Assembly: GCA_007127425.1 (NCBI GenBank)
Contig: SKZJ01000313.1
Coordinates: 1 to 6,402, forward strand
Reading direction: 5' to 3'
DNA from: Wenzhouxiangella sp.
GTDB taxonomy: Bacteria > Pseudomonadota > Gammaproteobacteria > Xanthomonadales > Wenzhouxiangellaceae
Length of the DNA: 6,402 bases
Below are positions 1 through 5,710 of the stretch, piece by piece; the first letter of the stretch is position 1; the number at the start of each line of letters is the position of its first letter. The position numbers and the translations under genes were made by a program. A model generated the notes under the pieces. That model was not told the origin of the DNA. It ran no database searches and was given only the letters and a program-made list of their open reading frames with translations.

Positions 1-1
1 A

Positions 2-24
2 GGTTCATCGCGCATTACCGGGGA
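2..24 (+). repeat. Left terminal inverted repeat of the ISL3-family element
   Basis: These 23 bases match the reverse complement of 1283-1305 at 18 positions; the best blocks are the outer GGTTC, an inner TCGCG and a distal CGGGGA. This end is at the 3' side of the transposase gene. The stop codon (TGA, complement of 5-7) and the last five or so codons lie inside the repeat, so the end sequence is partly constrained by coding. Confidence 0.75.
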
Positions 25-1225
25 AGGCGGCCCGGATCTTGAGGAAGAAGTATTCCTGGTCACGGTAGCCGTAGGCCCTGCGCTTGATGACCTTGATCGT
101 GTTGTTGATGCCTTCGACAACGCTGGTATTGAGGGGATGACGACACCGCGCCAAGATGCCGTGCAGATAGGGCTTCAGGCGCTGGGCGAAGTGCTGTAGA
201 GCAGCGATGCCGCTGTTCATGGCCTGCTCGTACCAGTTTTCCCAGGCTTTGAGTGCCCAACCTTCTCGTCGGTAGTACCACAGCCGCTTGAGTTCGTCGC
301 GTAACAGATAGACGGTCAGCAACGCTTGGTTGGCTTCGAGCAGTTCATCGAGCCGGATCTTCTGATCAGGGCTGAGCCCCTTGCGATTACGTAGCAGCAG
401 CCAGCGGGCGGATTTAACGACTTTCCGGGCCGGCCGGTCCTGACGCAGTCGATTCGCCTCGTCAACCCGGACCCGATCGATTACCTTGCGGCCATACTTG
501 GCTACGACATGGAACAGGTCGTAGACGACTTCGGCCTGCGGACAATGCGCCTGGATTTCCAGTTCGTAGGCCGTCGTCATGTCAATGGCGACCGCCTGGA
601 TACGTTCGCACACCCCTTCGGGCAACCACTCGAAGAAGGCCCGTGCGGTGTCGCGGGAGCGGCCGGACCCAACCCACAGCACCTGACGCTGGATCGGTTC
701 GATCACTACCGTGGCATAGCGATGCCCCTTGTGGAGTGCGAACTCATCCATGGCCAGATAGCGGATTTCTGACCAGTCTGGCTCGGGCAGAGCCGATTTG
801 AGTCGACTCTTATCGATGCCTTTGACGGTGTGCCAGTCCAAGTCATAGAAACGACTAACGCCCTGAATCGTCATTCCTTCCAGCAGCCGGCCACAGGCAT
901 CAGCCAAACGGTCAGTGATGCGCTGATAGCGACTCAGCCAGCTCAGCTGCTCCAGCCGAGGCCCGCCGCAGCGGTCGCACCAAACCCGGCGGCGAGGGAC
1001 CACCAGAACGACCCGATACTCGAAAAGCGGTAGATCGCGGACGCGACGAATAACCGTCTCATGAACCTGCCGGCAGTGCTGGCCGCAGCCTGAGCAGGTC
1101 ATTACCTTCCGGGTCGGCTCCAGATGCAGCTCGACCGTGCCTGTTTCGACCTCGGGCCAGATCACGTCCTTGAGCCGATAACCCTCCCAAGCACCCAACT
1201 TCTCCAGCGTCCTTCGATCAAGCAT
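5..1225 (-). CDS. ISL3-family transposase (full length)
   Basis: This 406-residue DDE transposase would catalyse movement of the surrounding element. The N-terminal part has the ISL3 zinc-finger pattern, with CxxC at residues 44-47 (plus C51) and CxxC at 83-86, followed by a helix-turn-helix-like stretch near 105-137. The catalytic core has the family motifs: D160 in LAMDEFALHKGH, D215 in AIDMTTAY, the downstream DLFHVV block at 236-241, and E371 in SVVEGINNTIK. The length is normal for the family (about 400-440) and no frameshift or internal stop is present, so it may be active. The ATG at 1223-1225 is preceded by GGAGAG at a suitable distance, which supports this start. The stop codon falls inside the left terminal repeat. 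The gene reads in the same direction as the host genes, with lexA about 200 bp upstream of its start. Confidence 0.95.
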   Translation of the reverse strand: MLDRRTLEKLGAWEGYRLKDVIWPEVETGTVELHLEPTRKVMTCSGCGQHCRQVHETVIRRVRDLPLFEYRVVLVVPRRRVWCDRCGGPRLEQLSWLSRYQRITDRLADACGRLLEGMTIQGVSRFYDLDWHTVKGIDKSRLKSALPEPDWSEIRYLAMDEFALHKGHRYATVVIEPIQRQVLWVGSGRSRDTARAFFEWLPEGVCERIQAVAIDMTTAYELEIQAHCPQAEVVYDLFHVVAKYGRKVIDRVRVDEANRLRQDRPARKVVKSARWLLLRNRKGLSPDQKIRLDELLEANQALLTVYLLRDELKRLWYYRREGWALKAWENWYEQAMNSGIAALQHFAQRLKPYLHGILARCRHPLNTSVVEGINNTIKVIKRRAYGYRDQEYFFLKIRAAFPGNAR

Positions 1226-1282
1226 CGGTCTCTCCAGAATCTGTCAGATCTGGAAAGACTACGACTACTCAACTGGAAATGC

Positions 1283-1305
1283 TCCCCGCAATTCCGCGAA
1301 GAACC
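1283..1305 (-). repeat. Right terminal inverted repeat of the ISL3-family element
   Basis: Read on the minus strand this end begins GGTTCTTCGCGGAATTGCGG and pairs with the left repeat at 18 of 23 positions. It lies about 57 bp upstream of the transposase start codon, so the transposase promoter must lie within or just inside it. I see no convincing -35/-10 pair. Confidence 0.75.
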
Positions 1306-1313
1306 CTTTTTTA
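1306..1313. repeat. Candidate right copy of an 8-bp target-site duplication
   Basis: If the element ends at 1305, the adjoining 8 bases are CTTTTTTA. The family normally duplicates 8 bp. The only left-flank base visible (position 1, A) equals the last base of this octamer, as a duplication requires. One matching base is weak support, so this is a prediction. Confidence 0.35.
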
Positions 1314-1339
1314 TGGTGCCGCTTTCCGGTTGATTGCAG

Positions 1340-1391
1340 GTTCAGTCGTGGTCGGCTGGTATTGGGAGATGCAATGGGGGTGAGACTGAAC
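1340..1391. repeat. Inverted repeat in the lexA / insertion-sequence spacer
   Basis: GTTCAGTC at 1340-1347 is the exact reverse complement of GACTGAAC at 1384-1391; allowing one bulged G adds two more outer pairs. A smaller pair, ATTGCA at 1333-1338 and TGCAAT at 1370-1375, interleaves with it. The 126-bp spacer at 1306-1431 otherwise has no gene that I can support. It may be an RNA 3' structure, a factor-dependent terminator region or chance. Confidence 0.35.
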
Positions 1392-1397
1392 TGTGAA

Positions 1398-1419
1398 GGC
1401 AGCGGATCCGTCTGCTGCC
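1398..1419 (-). terminator. Candidate hairpin downstream of lexA
   Basis: The segment can fold into a stem with 6-bp GGCAGC/GCTGCC arms. The inner part extends the stem to about 9 bp on the plus strand with one G-U pair, or with one A-C mismatch on the lexA-sense strand, around a 4-base loop. It begins 12 bases past the lexA stop codon, a usual place for a terminator. The sequence after it on the lexA strand (TTCACAGTTC) has no real T-tract, so intrinsic termination is uncertain. Confidence 0.3.
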
Positions 1420-1431
1420 GTCCGAAATGAA

Positions 1432-2061
1432 TCAGTTCGCCGAAGGCAACGGTCTGATCACGCCGACGGCGAGACCTTCGATGACTAGGTGACTGGCGGC
1501 AGTGATACGAGTTGGTGAGTGCTGGCTGTTTTCCGGCTGGAGCCAGAGTTGGCGTCCTTTCCGGACCAGGCGTTTGACGGTGACTTCGTCGTCGAGCCGG
1601 GCCACGACGATGGCCCCGTTGCCGGCTTCGGGGGCGCGATGGACCAGCAGCAGATCGCCGTCGTTGATACCGGCGTCGATCATGCTGTCACCGGCTACGC
1701 GCAGTGCGTAATCCGGCCGGGGACGGAACAGTGCGGGATCGATCTTTATTTCATCTTCTCGATTCTCGACGGCCAGCAACGGCAAGCCGGCTGCCACCCT
1801 GCCGATGAGCGGGATGGACAGTGAGTCGTGGCTGTCGGGTGTCGTCTTGGCTCGCTGTAGCGGCACGATGCCGCGAGCCGTCCCGGAACGCAACTCGATC
1901 GCTCCGCGTGCCGCGAGTGCCCGCAGATGACATTGAGCGGCGTTGGGCGAGGCGAAGCCGAAATGCGAGACGATCTCGGCCCGTGTCGGCGGCATGCCGT
2001 CGATCTGCATGCACTGCTCGATATAGTCGAGCACCTCGCGCTGGCGTTGAGTGAGTTTCAT
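1432..2061 (-). CDS. lexA: LexA repressor (SOS regulon)
   Basis: LexA represses DNA-damage genes and cleaves itself when stimulated by RecA filaments on single-stranded DNA. The 209-residue protein is full length. Residues 1-68 form the winged helix-turn-helix; the recognition helix SPNAAQCHLRAL (38-49) is close to that of E. coli, whose SPNAAEEHL differs at two acidic residues, here Q43 and C44. The self-cleavage bond is A91-G92 in GRVAAGLP. The S24 peptidase domain supplies the catalytic S126 (in GDSM) and K163 (in VTVKRL). All three are offset by 7 from the E. coli positions, owing to a longer linker. The ATG at 2061 matches the usual MK-LT-RQ start, but no clear Shine-Dalgarno sequence precedes it. 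A strong LexA operator lies just upstream, indicating autoregulation. Whether the genome has a second lexA paralogue cannot be seen here. Confidence 0.97.
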   Translation of the reverse strand: MKLTQRQREVLDYIEQCMQIDGMPPTRAEIVSHFGFASPNAAQCHLRALAARGAIELRSGTARGIVPLQRAKTTPDSHDSLSIPLIGRVAAGLPLLAVENREDEIKIDPALFRPRPDYALRVAGDSMIDAGINDGDLLLVHRAPEAGNGAIVVARLDDEVTVKRLVRKGRQLWLQPENSQHSPTRITAASHLVIEGLAVGVIRPLPSAN

Positions 2062-2095
2062 GCTGCTACTGTATCAAGAAACAGTCCCTCGTGAA
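2061..2095 (-). promoter_or_regulatory. Candidate lexA promoter overlapping the SOS box
   Basis: On the minus strand TTCACG (2095-2090) and TACAGT (2073-2068) are separated by 16 bp and each match the sigma-70 -35 and -10 consensus at four of six bases. The expected start point is at about 2061, the A of the lexA ATG. Together with the lack of a ribosome binding site this would give a leaderless mRNA. The match is moderate and the start point is inferred. Confidence 0.4.
2069..2084. promoter_or_regulatory. LexA operator (SOS box) of lexA
   Basis: The 16 bases CTGTATCAAGAAACAG fit the gammaproteobacterial CTGT-N8-ACAG consensus perfectly in both half-sites; on the lexA side the flank extends to TACTGT. 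The box ends 7 bp before the lexA ATG and overlaps the likely -10 region, so bound LexA would block its own promoter. I see only this one site, whereas E. coli lexA has two. Confidence 0.9.
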
Positions 2096-2123
2096 CCTGC
2101 AGGAGGCACCCGATACCAAGCCT

Positions 2124-2681
2124 TTAGCGGGCGATGATGATGTGGCCGGAAACCCGGGTGCGCGGACCGTAGAAGGGGTGTCGGTAGTAGGGCCGCCACG
2201 GGTCATACCATGGGTCGTAGTAATGGTAGACCAGGTCGGGCCGCTGCGACCATAAATACAGGACATCGGCATCGATGCGAGGGTAACGGTATTCGAATTC
2301 ACCGATCGTGCCCTGCGTGAAATCGGTGAGTTGACCGACAACGGTGATTTCCCGGCCGTTGTAGAAAACGGCAGGATCCTTGAACCCATCGCGACAGGCC
2401 AGGAATCGACCCCTTGCGATATCCGTCGCCTTGGGGCGCATGTCGCGGTCGAGTTCGCGTGCCAGGATTTCCACGCAGGTTTCGTCACGCCCAGGCCGCG
2501 TGTCAACGATGACGCCGCCCCAGCGCAGCCGTGCACCGACTGAGCGATCCGTGGCCTGGTCGGGCTGGAACTCGGGATAGTCGCCGGCCAGGGGTGCCGG
2601 GACCGTGGCACAGCCGGTGAGCAGCCAGAATGCGGCCACGGCGAGCACGACGCCCGTAAGGGTTCTGATCCGTTTCGACAT
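2124..2681 (-). CDS. slp: Slp-family outer-membrane lipoprotein
   Basis: This 185-residue protein is a probable lipoprotein. A basic N-terminus and hydrophobic segment (residues 9-21) lead to the lipobox LTGC with the lipidated cysteine at C24. The +2 residue is alanine, not aspartate, which predicts sorting to the outer membrane by the Lol system. The body shows the Slp pattern: VGARLRWGGVIV (48-59), a VEIL segment (70-73), GRFLACRDGFKDP (91-103), GREITVVG (109-116), IGEFEYRYP (126-134) and a YLW motif (142-144). Slp of E. coli is a starvation-inducible lipoprotein; the molecular function of the family is not established. The C-terminal part (151-172) is unusually rich in Tyr, Pro and Trp, with a repeated YDPW. 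The ATG at 2681 has a strong GGAGGAG ribosome binding site. The gene starts 50 bp after tgpA ends and stops 62 bp before lexA starts. Confidence 0.92.
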   Translation of the reverse strand: MSKRIRTLTGVVLAVAAFWLLTGCATVPAPLAGDYPEFQPDQATDRSVGARLRWGGVIVDTRPGRDETCVEILARELDRDMRPKATDIARGRFLACRDGFKDPAVFYNGREITVVGQLTDFTQGTIGEFEYRYPRIDADVLYLWSQRPDLVYHYYDPWYDPWRPYYRHPFYGPRTRVSGHIIIAR

Positions 2682-2687
2682 GATGGA

Positions 2688-2697
2688 TTCTCCTCCT
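2688..2697 (-). promoter_or_regulatory. Strong ribosome binding site of slp
   Basis: On the minus strand AGGAGGAG lies about 8 bases before the slp ATG. It is the best Shine-Dalgarno match in the window and contrasts with the weak or missing sites of tgpA and lexA, suggesting high translation of the lipoprotein even if its mRNA is shared. Confidence 0.7.
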
Positions 2698-2731
2698 GCC
2701 AGCCTGTCTTGTTGAGTGGGTTCGTTGTTTG

Positions 2732-4735
2732 TTAGACGCGGGTCAGGGGAGCGGGTTCGCTTTCCCTTGCAGGATTGAATACCTTGCTGCGCTCGATGAA
2801 CAGTGTTGCATGCCCGATTGGTTCCGGCCCGTAGCGCGCCCGGCCGTAAAGCTCGGCAAGTTGCCCGAGTTCGATTGAGTGATCGGGCAGTGATCCTGCG
2901 GCACGTTCCAGCAGTTCCAGCGGCGTCTCCCCGCGCATTCGCTTGATGCCGGCTCGTTGTAACCGTCGTTCGAGCCTGTACCAGGCGCGCACCACCGGAT
3001 CACGGTCCCGCCAGGACCTGCCCAGCAGGACCAGGGTGATGGCCGCGATGACCACCGCCAGCGTCGCCAACATGATCACGGCGATGGTGACGGGGCGGGT
3101 GTCCTGCATCCCCAGGCGCTCGAGGAGTCGCTTCTGGCGCTCCGCGTCGAAGCCGAGAATCCAGCGGTTCCAGAGGTGCTGAAAGCGGTCGTAACGGTTG
3201 CGCAGGGTCCGTAGCCAGTCGGTGTCGAGCAGGAAGCGACTCTGGCCGATGGCGCTGCGGGATCCCTGTTCGATGCGGTCGGGGGCGACGGCCGAGGTCG
3301 GGTCGACGCGAGTCCAGCCGGATCCATCCAGCCACACCTCCGTCCAGGCATGGGCGTCCGATTGGCGAATCAGCAGGTAGCGTCCGTTCGGCTGCCAGAA
3401 ACCGCCCTGGTAGCCCGTGACCACCCGGGTCGGAATGCCGGCGGCACGCATCAGAATGGTGAAGGCGGAGGCGTAATGCTCGCAATAGCCCACGCGCAAG
3501 TCGAACAGGAACTCATCGGCACCGTGACGCCCGGTGGGCGTGGTCTCCAGGCTGTAGAAAAACTCCTCTTCGTTGAACCAGCGCAGCACCGCCACGATCA
3601 GGTCCCGGTCGTCGGGATGGCGTTCGCGCAGCGCTCGAGCCCGTTCCAGAGTGCGTGGGTTGCGCTCCGGAGGTAGTGACAGCGCCTGGCGTCGCTGGCT
3701 CTCGTGCAGTTCGGGCATGTCGACGAAGTCCGGGTTGCTGATCATGTCGTACTGCGTCAGGCTCGTGACCGGTCGACGATTGACCACCTGGTAGTCGAGG
3801 CTGATGTGGGCTTCGGGTGGCGCGTTGACCGGGTAATCGAGCACGAACAACCAGCGCTGCTCATGCGGTTCGAGCTGGATGCTGTAGCGGATGGAACCCG
3901 GGTCGGCCGGCACCGGGATGGCCGGCTGTCGCGAAGCGAATTGCGATTGCCGCCAGGTGTTGCCGTCGAAGTGCCATAGCACGGGGCCTCGCCAGTACCG
4001 GTCCTGGGGCGGTGGCGGCTGGCCGTCGAACTCAGCCCGGAATGCGGGAGAGTCATCGAGAAACAGGTTGGCGATGCTGCCGGGTGACATGCTGTCCGAC
4101 AGTCCGGTACGCCCGTCCATGACCTGCTCCGGCAGCCCCCAGAGCGGCGAAGCAAGGCGGGGAAACAGGACGAACAGGACCAGCGCCACGGGCAGGGCCG
4201 CAAGCACCATCAGTGCGCCCTGGCGGATCAGTCCACGGTGGTCGGGAGGCGGTGATGTCGTGCCGGTCAGCGTGCTGTCCTCGTAGCGCTGAACCTGGAT
4301 CAGCGCGATGACGGCGACCATGGCACCGGCGGCCAGGTAGACAAGATAGAACAGGCGCTCATTGAACAGGAATTGCGTCGCGATCAGGAAAAAACACACC
4401 GAGGCGACCATGCGCAGGTCCCGGATGCGGAACAGTTCGAACATCTTCGCCGCCAGCATGACGCACAGCAGCGTCGCTGCGGTCCGTCGCCCCCACAGGG
4501 CACCGAGTGCAAACACCACAAGAGCGACGGCGCCGAGGGTCAGAATGATGCGCAACCAACGTGGCGGAGCCTGCCAGCCGAACTGGGCTGCGGCCAGGCG
4601 CCAGGCCGCGGCGGCCACGACCAGGGCAGCCAGCCCGATCGGCATCGCGGCAAGATGCGGCAGGGCGGCGACGAGCATGGCGGCCACCGTCCAGCCCACG
4701 GTGTGCAGCGGGATGGTCTGCTCGGGTGTTTTCAC
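2732..4735 (-). CDS. tgpA: TgpA-type membrane transglutaminase-fold protein (DUF3488 - transglutaminase - DUF4129)
   Basis: This 667-residue membrane protein has the three-part TgpA layout. The N-terminal DUF3488-like region has several transmembrane helices (about residues 14-50, 62-80, 85-97, 108-122, 128-147 and 172-192). A soluble, predicted periplasmic domain with a transglutaminase/protease core follows, then a last membrane helix (about 549-571) and a cytoplasmic DUF4129-like tail. The catalytic triad is complete: C418 in VGYCEHYASAF, H462 in SDAHAWTEVWL and D478 in WTRVDPTS. From memory, this is a uniform 14-residue shift from the triad of Pseudomonas aeruginosa TgpA, a protein of similar size reported as essential; its natural substrate is unclear to me. 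The start is GTG at 4735-4733, overlapping the stop codon of the DUF58 gene as GTGA; no good ribosome binding site is present, so translational coupling is likely. The stop is TAA. Confidence 0.93.
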   Translation of the reverse strand: MKTPEQTIPLHTVGWTVAAMLVAALPHLAAMPIGLAALVVAAAAWRLAAAQFGWQAPPRWLRIILTLGAVALVVFALGALWGRRTAATLLCVMLAAKMFELFRIRDLRMVASVCFFLIATQFLFNERLFYLVYLAAGAMVAVIALIQVQRYEDSTLTGTTSPPPDHRGLIRQGALMVLAALPVALVLFVLFPRLASPLWGLPEQVMDGRTGLSDSMSPGSIANLFLDDSPAFRAEFDGQPPPPQDRYWRGPVLWHFDGNTWRQSQFASRQPAIPVPADPGSIRYSIQLEPHEQRWLFVLDYPVNAPPEAHISLDYQVVNRRPVTSLTQYDMISNPDFVDMPELHESQRRQALSLPPERNPRTLERARALRERHPDDRDLIVAVLRWFNEEEFFYSLETTPTGRHGADEFLFDLRVGYCEHYASAFTILMRAAGIPTRVVTGYQGGFWQPNGRYLLIRQSDAHAWTEVWLDGSGWTRVDPTSAVAPDRIEQGSRSAIGQSRFLLDTDWLRTLRNRYDRFQHLWNRWILGFDAERQKRLLERLGMQDTRPVTIAVIMLATLAVVIAAITLVLLGRSWRDRDPVVRAWYRLERRLQRAGIKRMRGETPLELLERAAGSLPDHSIELGQLAELYGRARYGPEPIGHATLFIERSKVFNPARESEPAPLTRV
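4732..4735 (-). other. GTGA stop/start overlap coupling DUF58 and tgpA
   Basis: The TGA stop of the DUF58 gene (complement of 4732-4734) and the GTG start of tgpA (complement of 4733-4735) share bases. This arrangement normally means translational re-initiation, and here it explains the poor ribosome binding site before tgpA. Confidence 0.85.
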
Positions 4736-5709
4736 AGCTCGGCCAGGGCGCGCAAACAGCGCTTGCGATGGGATGGACCCTGATCGGGACCGAGTTCAAC
4801 CGTGCCCAGTTGCAGGGTCCAGGTGCGATCCTGCTGCTCGGCTTGCAGCACCCAGGCGGTAACGATGGCGATGCGCGATTCCAGGTCTCGCGCAGGTGCC
4901 CGATCGAGCGTCAGTACCAGTTCCGGCGATTGTTCCTCGCGAAACTCGCGCGACAGCAAGTCCTGGTGGCGCTGGCTGGCTTTCCAGGCGATGCGGTGCA
5001 ACGGATCGCCCTCGCGCCATTGCCTGAGGCTGTAGAAGTCCTCGCCCTCTGCCCGCTGGCGCTGGTCACGTCCGCCCGGGCTGCCGCCGCTTTCCGGCAG
5101 TGGTGGCGGCCGATCGGCCGGTTGCGGCCAGACCAGGTAGGGTCGATCGGGCCAGAACCAGGCCCACGCCCGGAAAAGTCCCAGTGGGTGCGTGGTCTCG
5201 ATACGCATGCGCTCGGGGCGGTGCCAGCCACGTCGCTGCGTGAGCAGCGGGACGGCGACGCTGACAGTCGTGGCGTCGTCGATGTCGAGACCGACGCGGT
5301 TGCGGTGATGAGAAATGCAAAGTGACGGCCGTGGGCGGGCGTCGGTGCTTTGCAGCGTTAACTGGTAGTCGGCGGACTGGCCGGCGAACACCGGGTTGGC
5401 CATGCCGCCGCGAATGGCCAGCTTGTGGAGGTTGCGAAAGGCCATCAGCATGGAATTGACCGCAAGCCCCGCGACGATGAAGGTGGTCAGCAAACCGAGG
5501 TTGTTGTTGAAGTTGAGGCTGCCGATAAGCATGGCACCCATCAGCAGTCCCAGCATCCAGCCGAAGCGGGTCGGCAGGATGAAAATCTGGCGGTAGGCCA
5601 GCTTCAGGGGCGGGTGGATGGGCGCACGTCGCCGAAGCCAGTTCTCCATCAGTCGTTGCCAGGCCTGTTTCAACCCCGGGCGTCTGCCCGGCGCGGCGGT
5701 CTGCGCCAT
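4732..5709 (-). CDS. DUF58 domain membrane protein
   Basis: This 325-residue protein belongs to the DUF58 family, which is usually encoded next to MoxR ATPases. A basic N-terminal region (1-47) ending in the family-typical RQIFILPTRFG is followed by two close membrane helices (about 49-66 and 70-90). A beta-rich segment then carries THPLGLF (173-179) and a WPQP motif (194-197). The DUF58 core motif is EDFYSLRQWREGDPLHRIAW (223-242) followed by K243-x-S-Q-R. The C-terminal part resembles a von Willebrand A-like fold, but the metal site is not clear, so ion binding cannot be assumed. ATG at 5709 begins 1 nt after the MoxR stop codon, and the gene's own stop overlaps the tgpA start by 4 bp, which indicates one operon. 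Its precise biochemical role is unknown; it probably links the ATPase to membrane or periplasmic clients. Confidence 0.92.
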   Translation of the reverse strand: MAQTAAPGRRPGLKQAWQRLMENWLRRRAPIHPPLKLAYRQIFILPTRFGWMLGLLMGAMLIGSLNFNNNLGLLTTFIVAGLAVNSMLMAFRNLHKLAIRGGMANPVFAGQSADYQLTLQSTDARPRPSLCISHHRNRVGLDIDDATTVSVAVPLLTQRRGWHRPERMRIETTHPLGLFRAWAWFWPDRPYLVWPQPADRPPPLPESGGSPGGRDQRQRAEGEDFYSLRQWREGDPLHRIAWKASQRHQDLLSREFREEQSPELVLTLDRAPARDLESRIAIVTAWVLQAEQQDRTWTLQLGTVELGPDQGPSHRKRCLRALAEL

Positions 5710-5710
5710 G

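Larger units (their letters stand above)
2..1305 (-). mobile_element. ISL3-family insertion sequence, apparently intact (~1304 bp)
   Basis: A single uninterrupted ISL3-type transposase gene fills almost the whole element. Imperfect terminal inverted repeats lie at both ends: read inward, the left tip is GGTTCATCGCGCATTACCGG and the right tip is GGTTCTTCGCGGAATTGCGG, and 18 of the first 23 positions agree. The tip, the roughly 1.3 kb length and the one-gene layout fit the ISL3 family, which usually makes 8-bp target duplications. The element sits downstream of lexA and interrupts no recognisable gene. The left end coincides with the window edge, so only one base of left flank is visible; the ends are inferred from the repeat alignment and could be off by one base. 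Confidence 0.85.

Noticed and set aside
1234..1253. CCAGA/TCTGG inverted arms before the transposase start as an operator
   Set aside because: Arms are only 5 bp with a 10-base gap, and no known regulator site is matched; compatible with chance.
1301..1312. T6 run after a GC-rich stretch as an intrinsic terminator on the plus strand
   Set aside because: No stable stem precedes it; the GC-rich sequence is the terminal repeat of the insertion element and the T run probably belongs to the target site.
2096..2103. CCTGCAGG palindrome between slp and lexA as a regulatory site
   Set aside because: An isolated 8-bp palindrome in GC-rich DNA with no second copy or known binding factor.
2066..2611. 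A 181-codon minus-strand frame overlapping slp
   Set aside because: It is a shifted frame of slp with no lipobox or motifs, whereas the slp frame has a lipobox, the family pattern and a strong ribosome binding site. It also runs through the SOS box.
3000..3485. A 161-codon minus-strand frame inside tgpA
   Set aside because: Low-complexity Arg/Pro/His-rich translation in a shifted frame of tgpA; the tgpA frame carries the catalytic residues here.
4561..5325. A 254-codon open frame on the plus strand
   Set aside because: It lies antisense to the strongly supported DUF58 and tgpA genes, its translation is Arg/Ala-rich without domains, and such long frames are expected opposite GC-rich genes.
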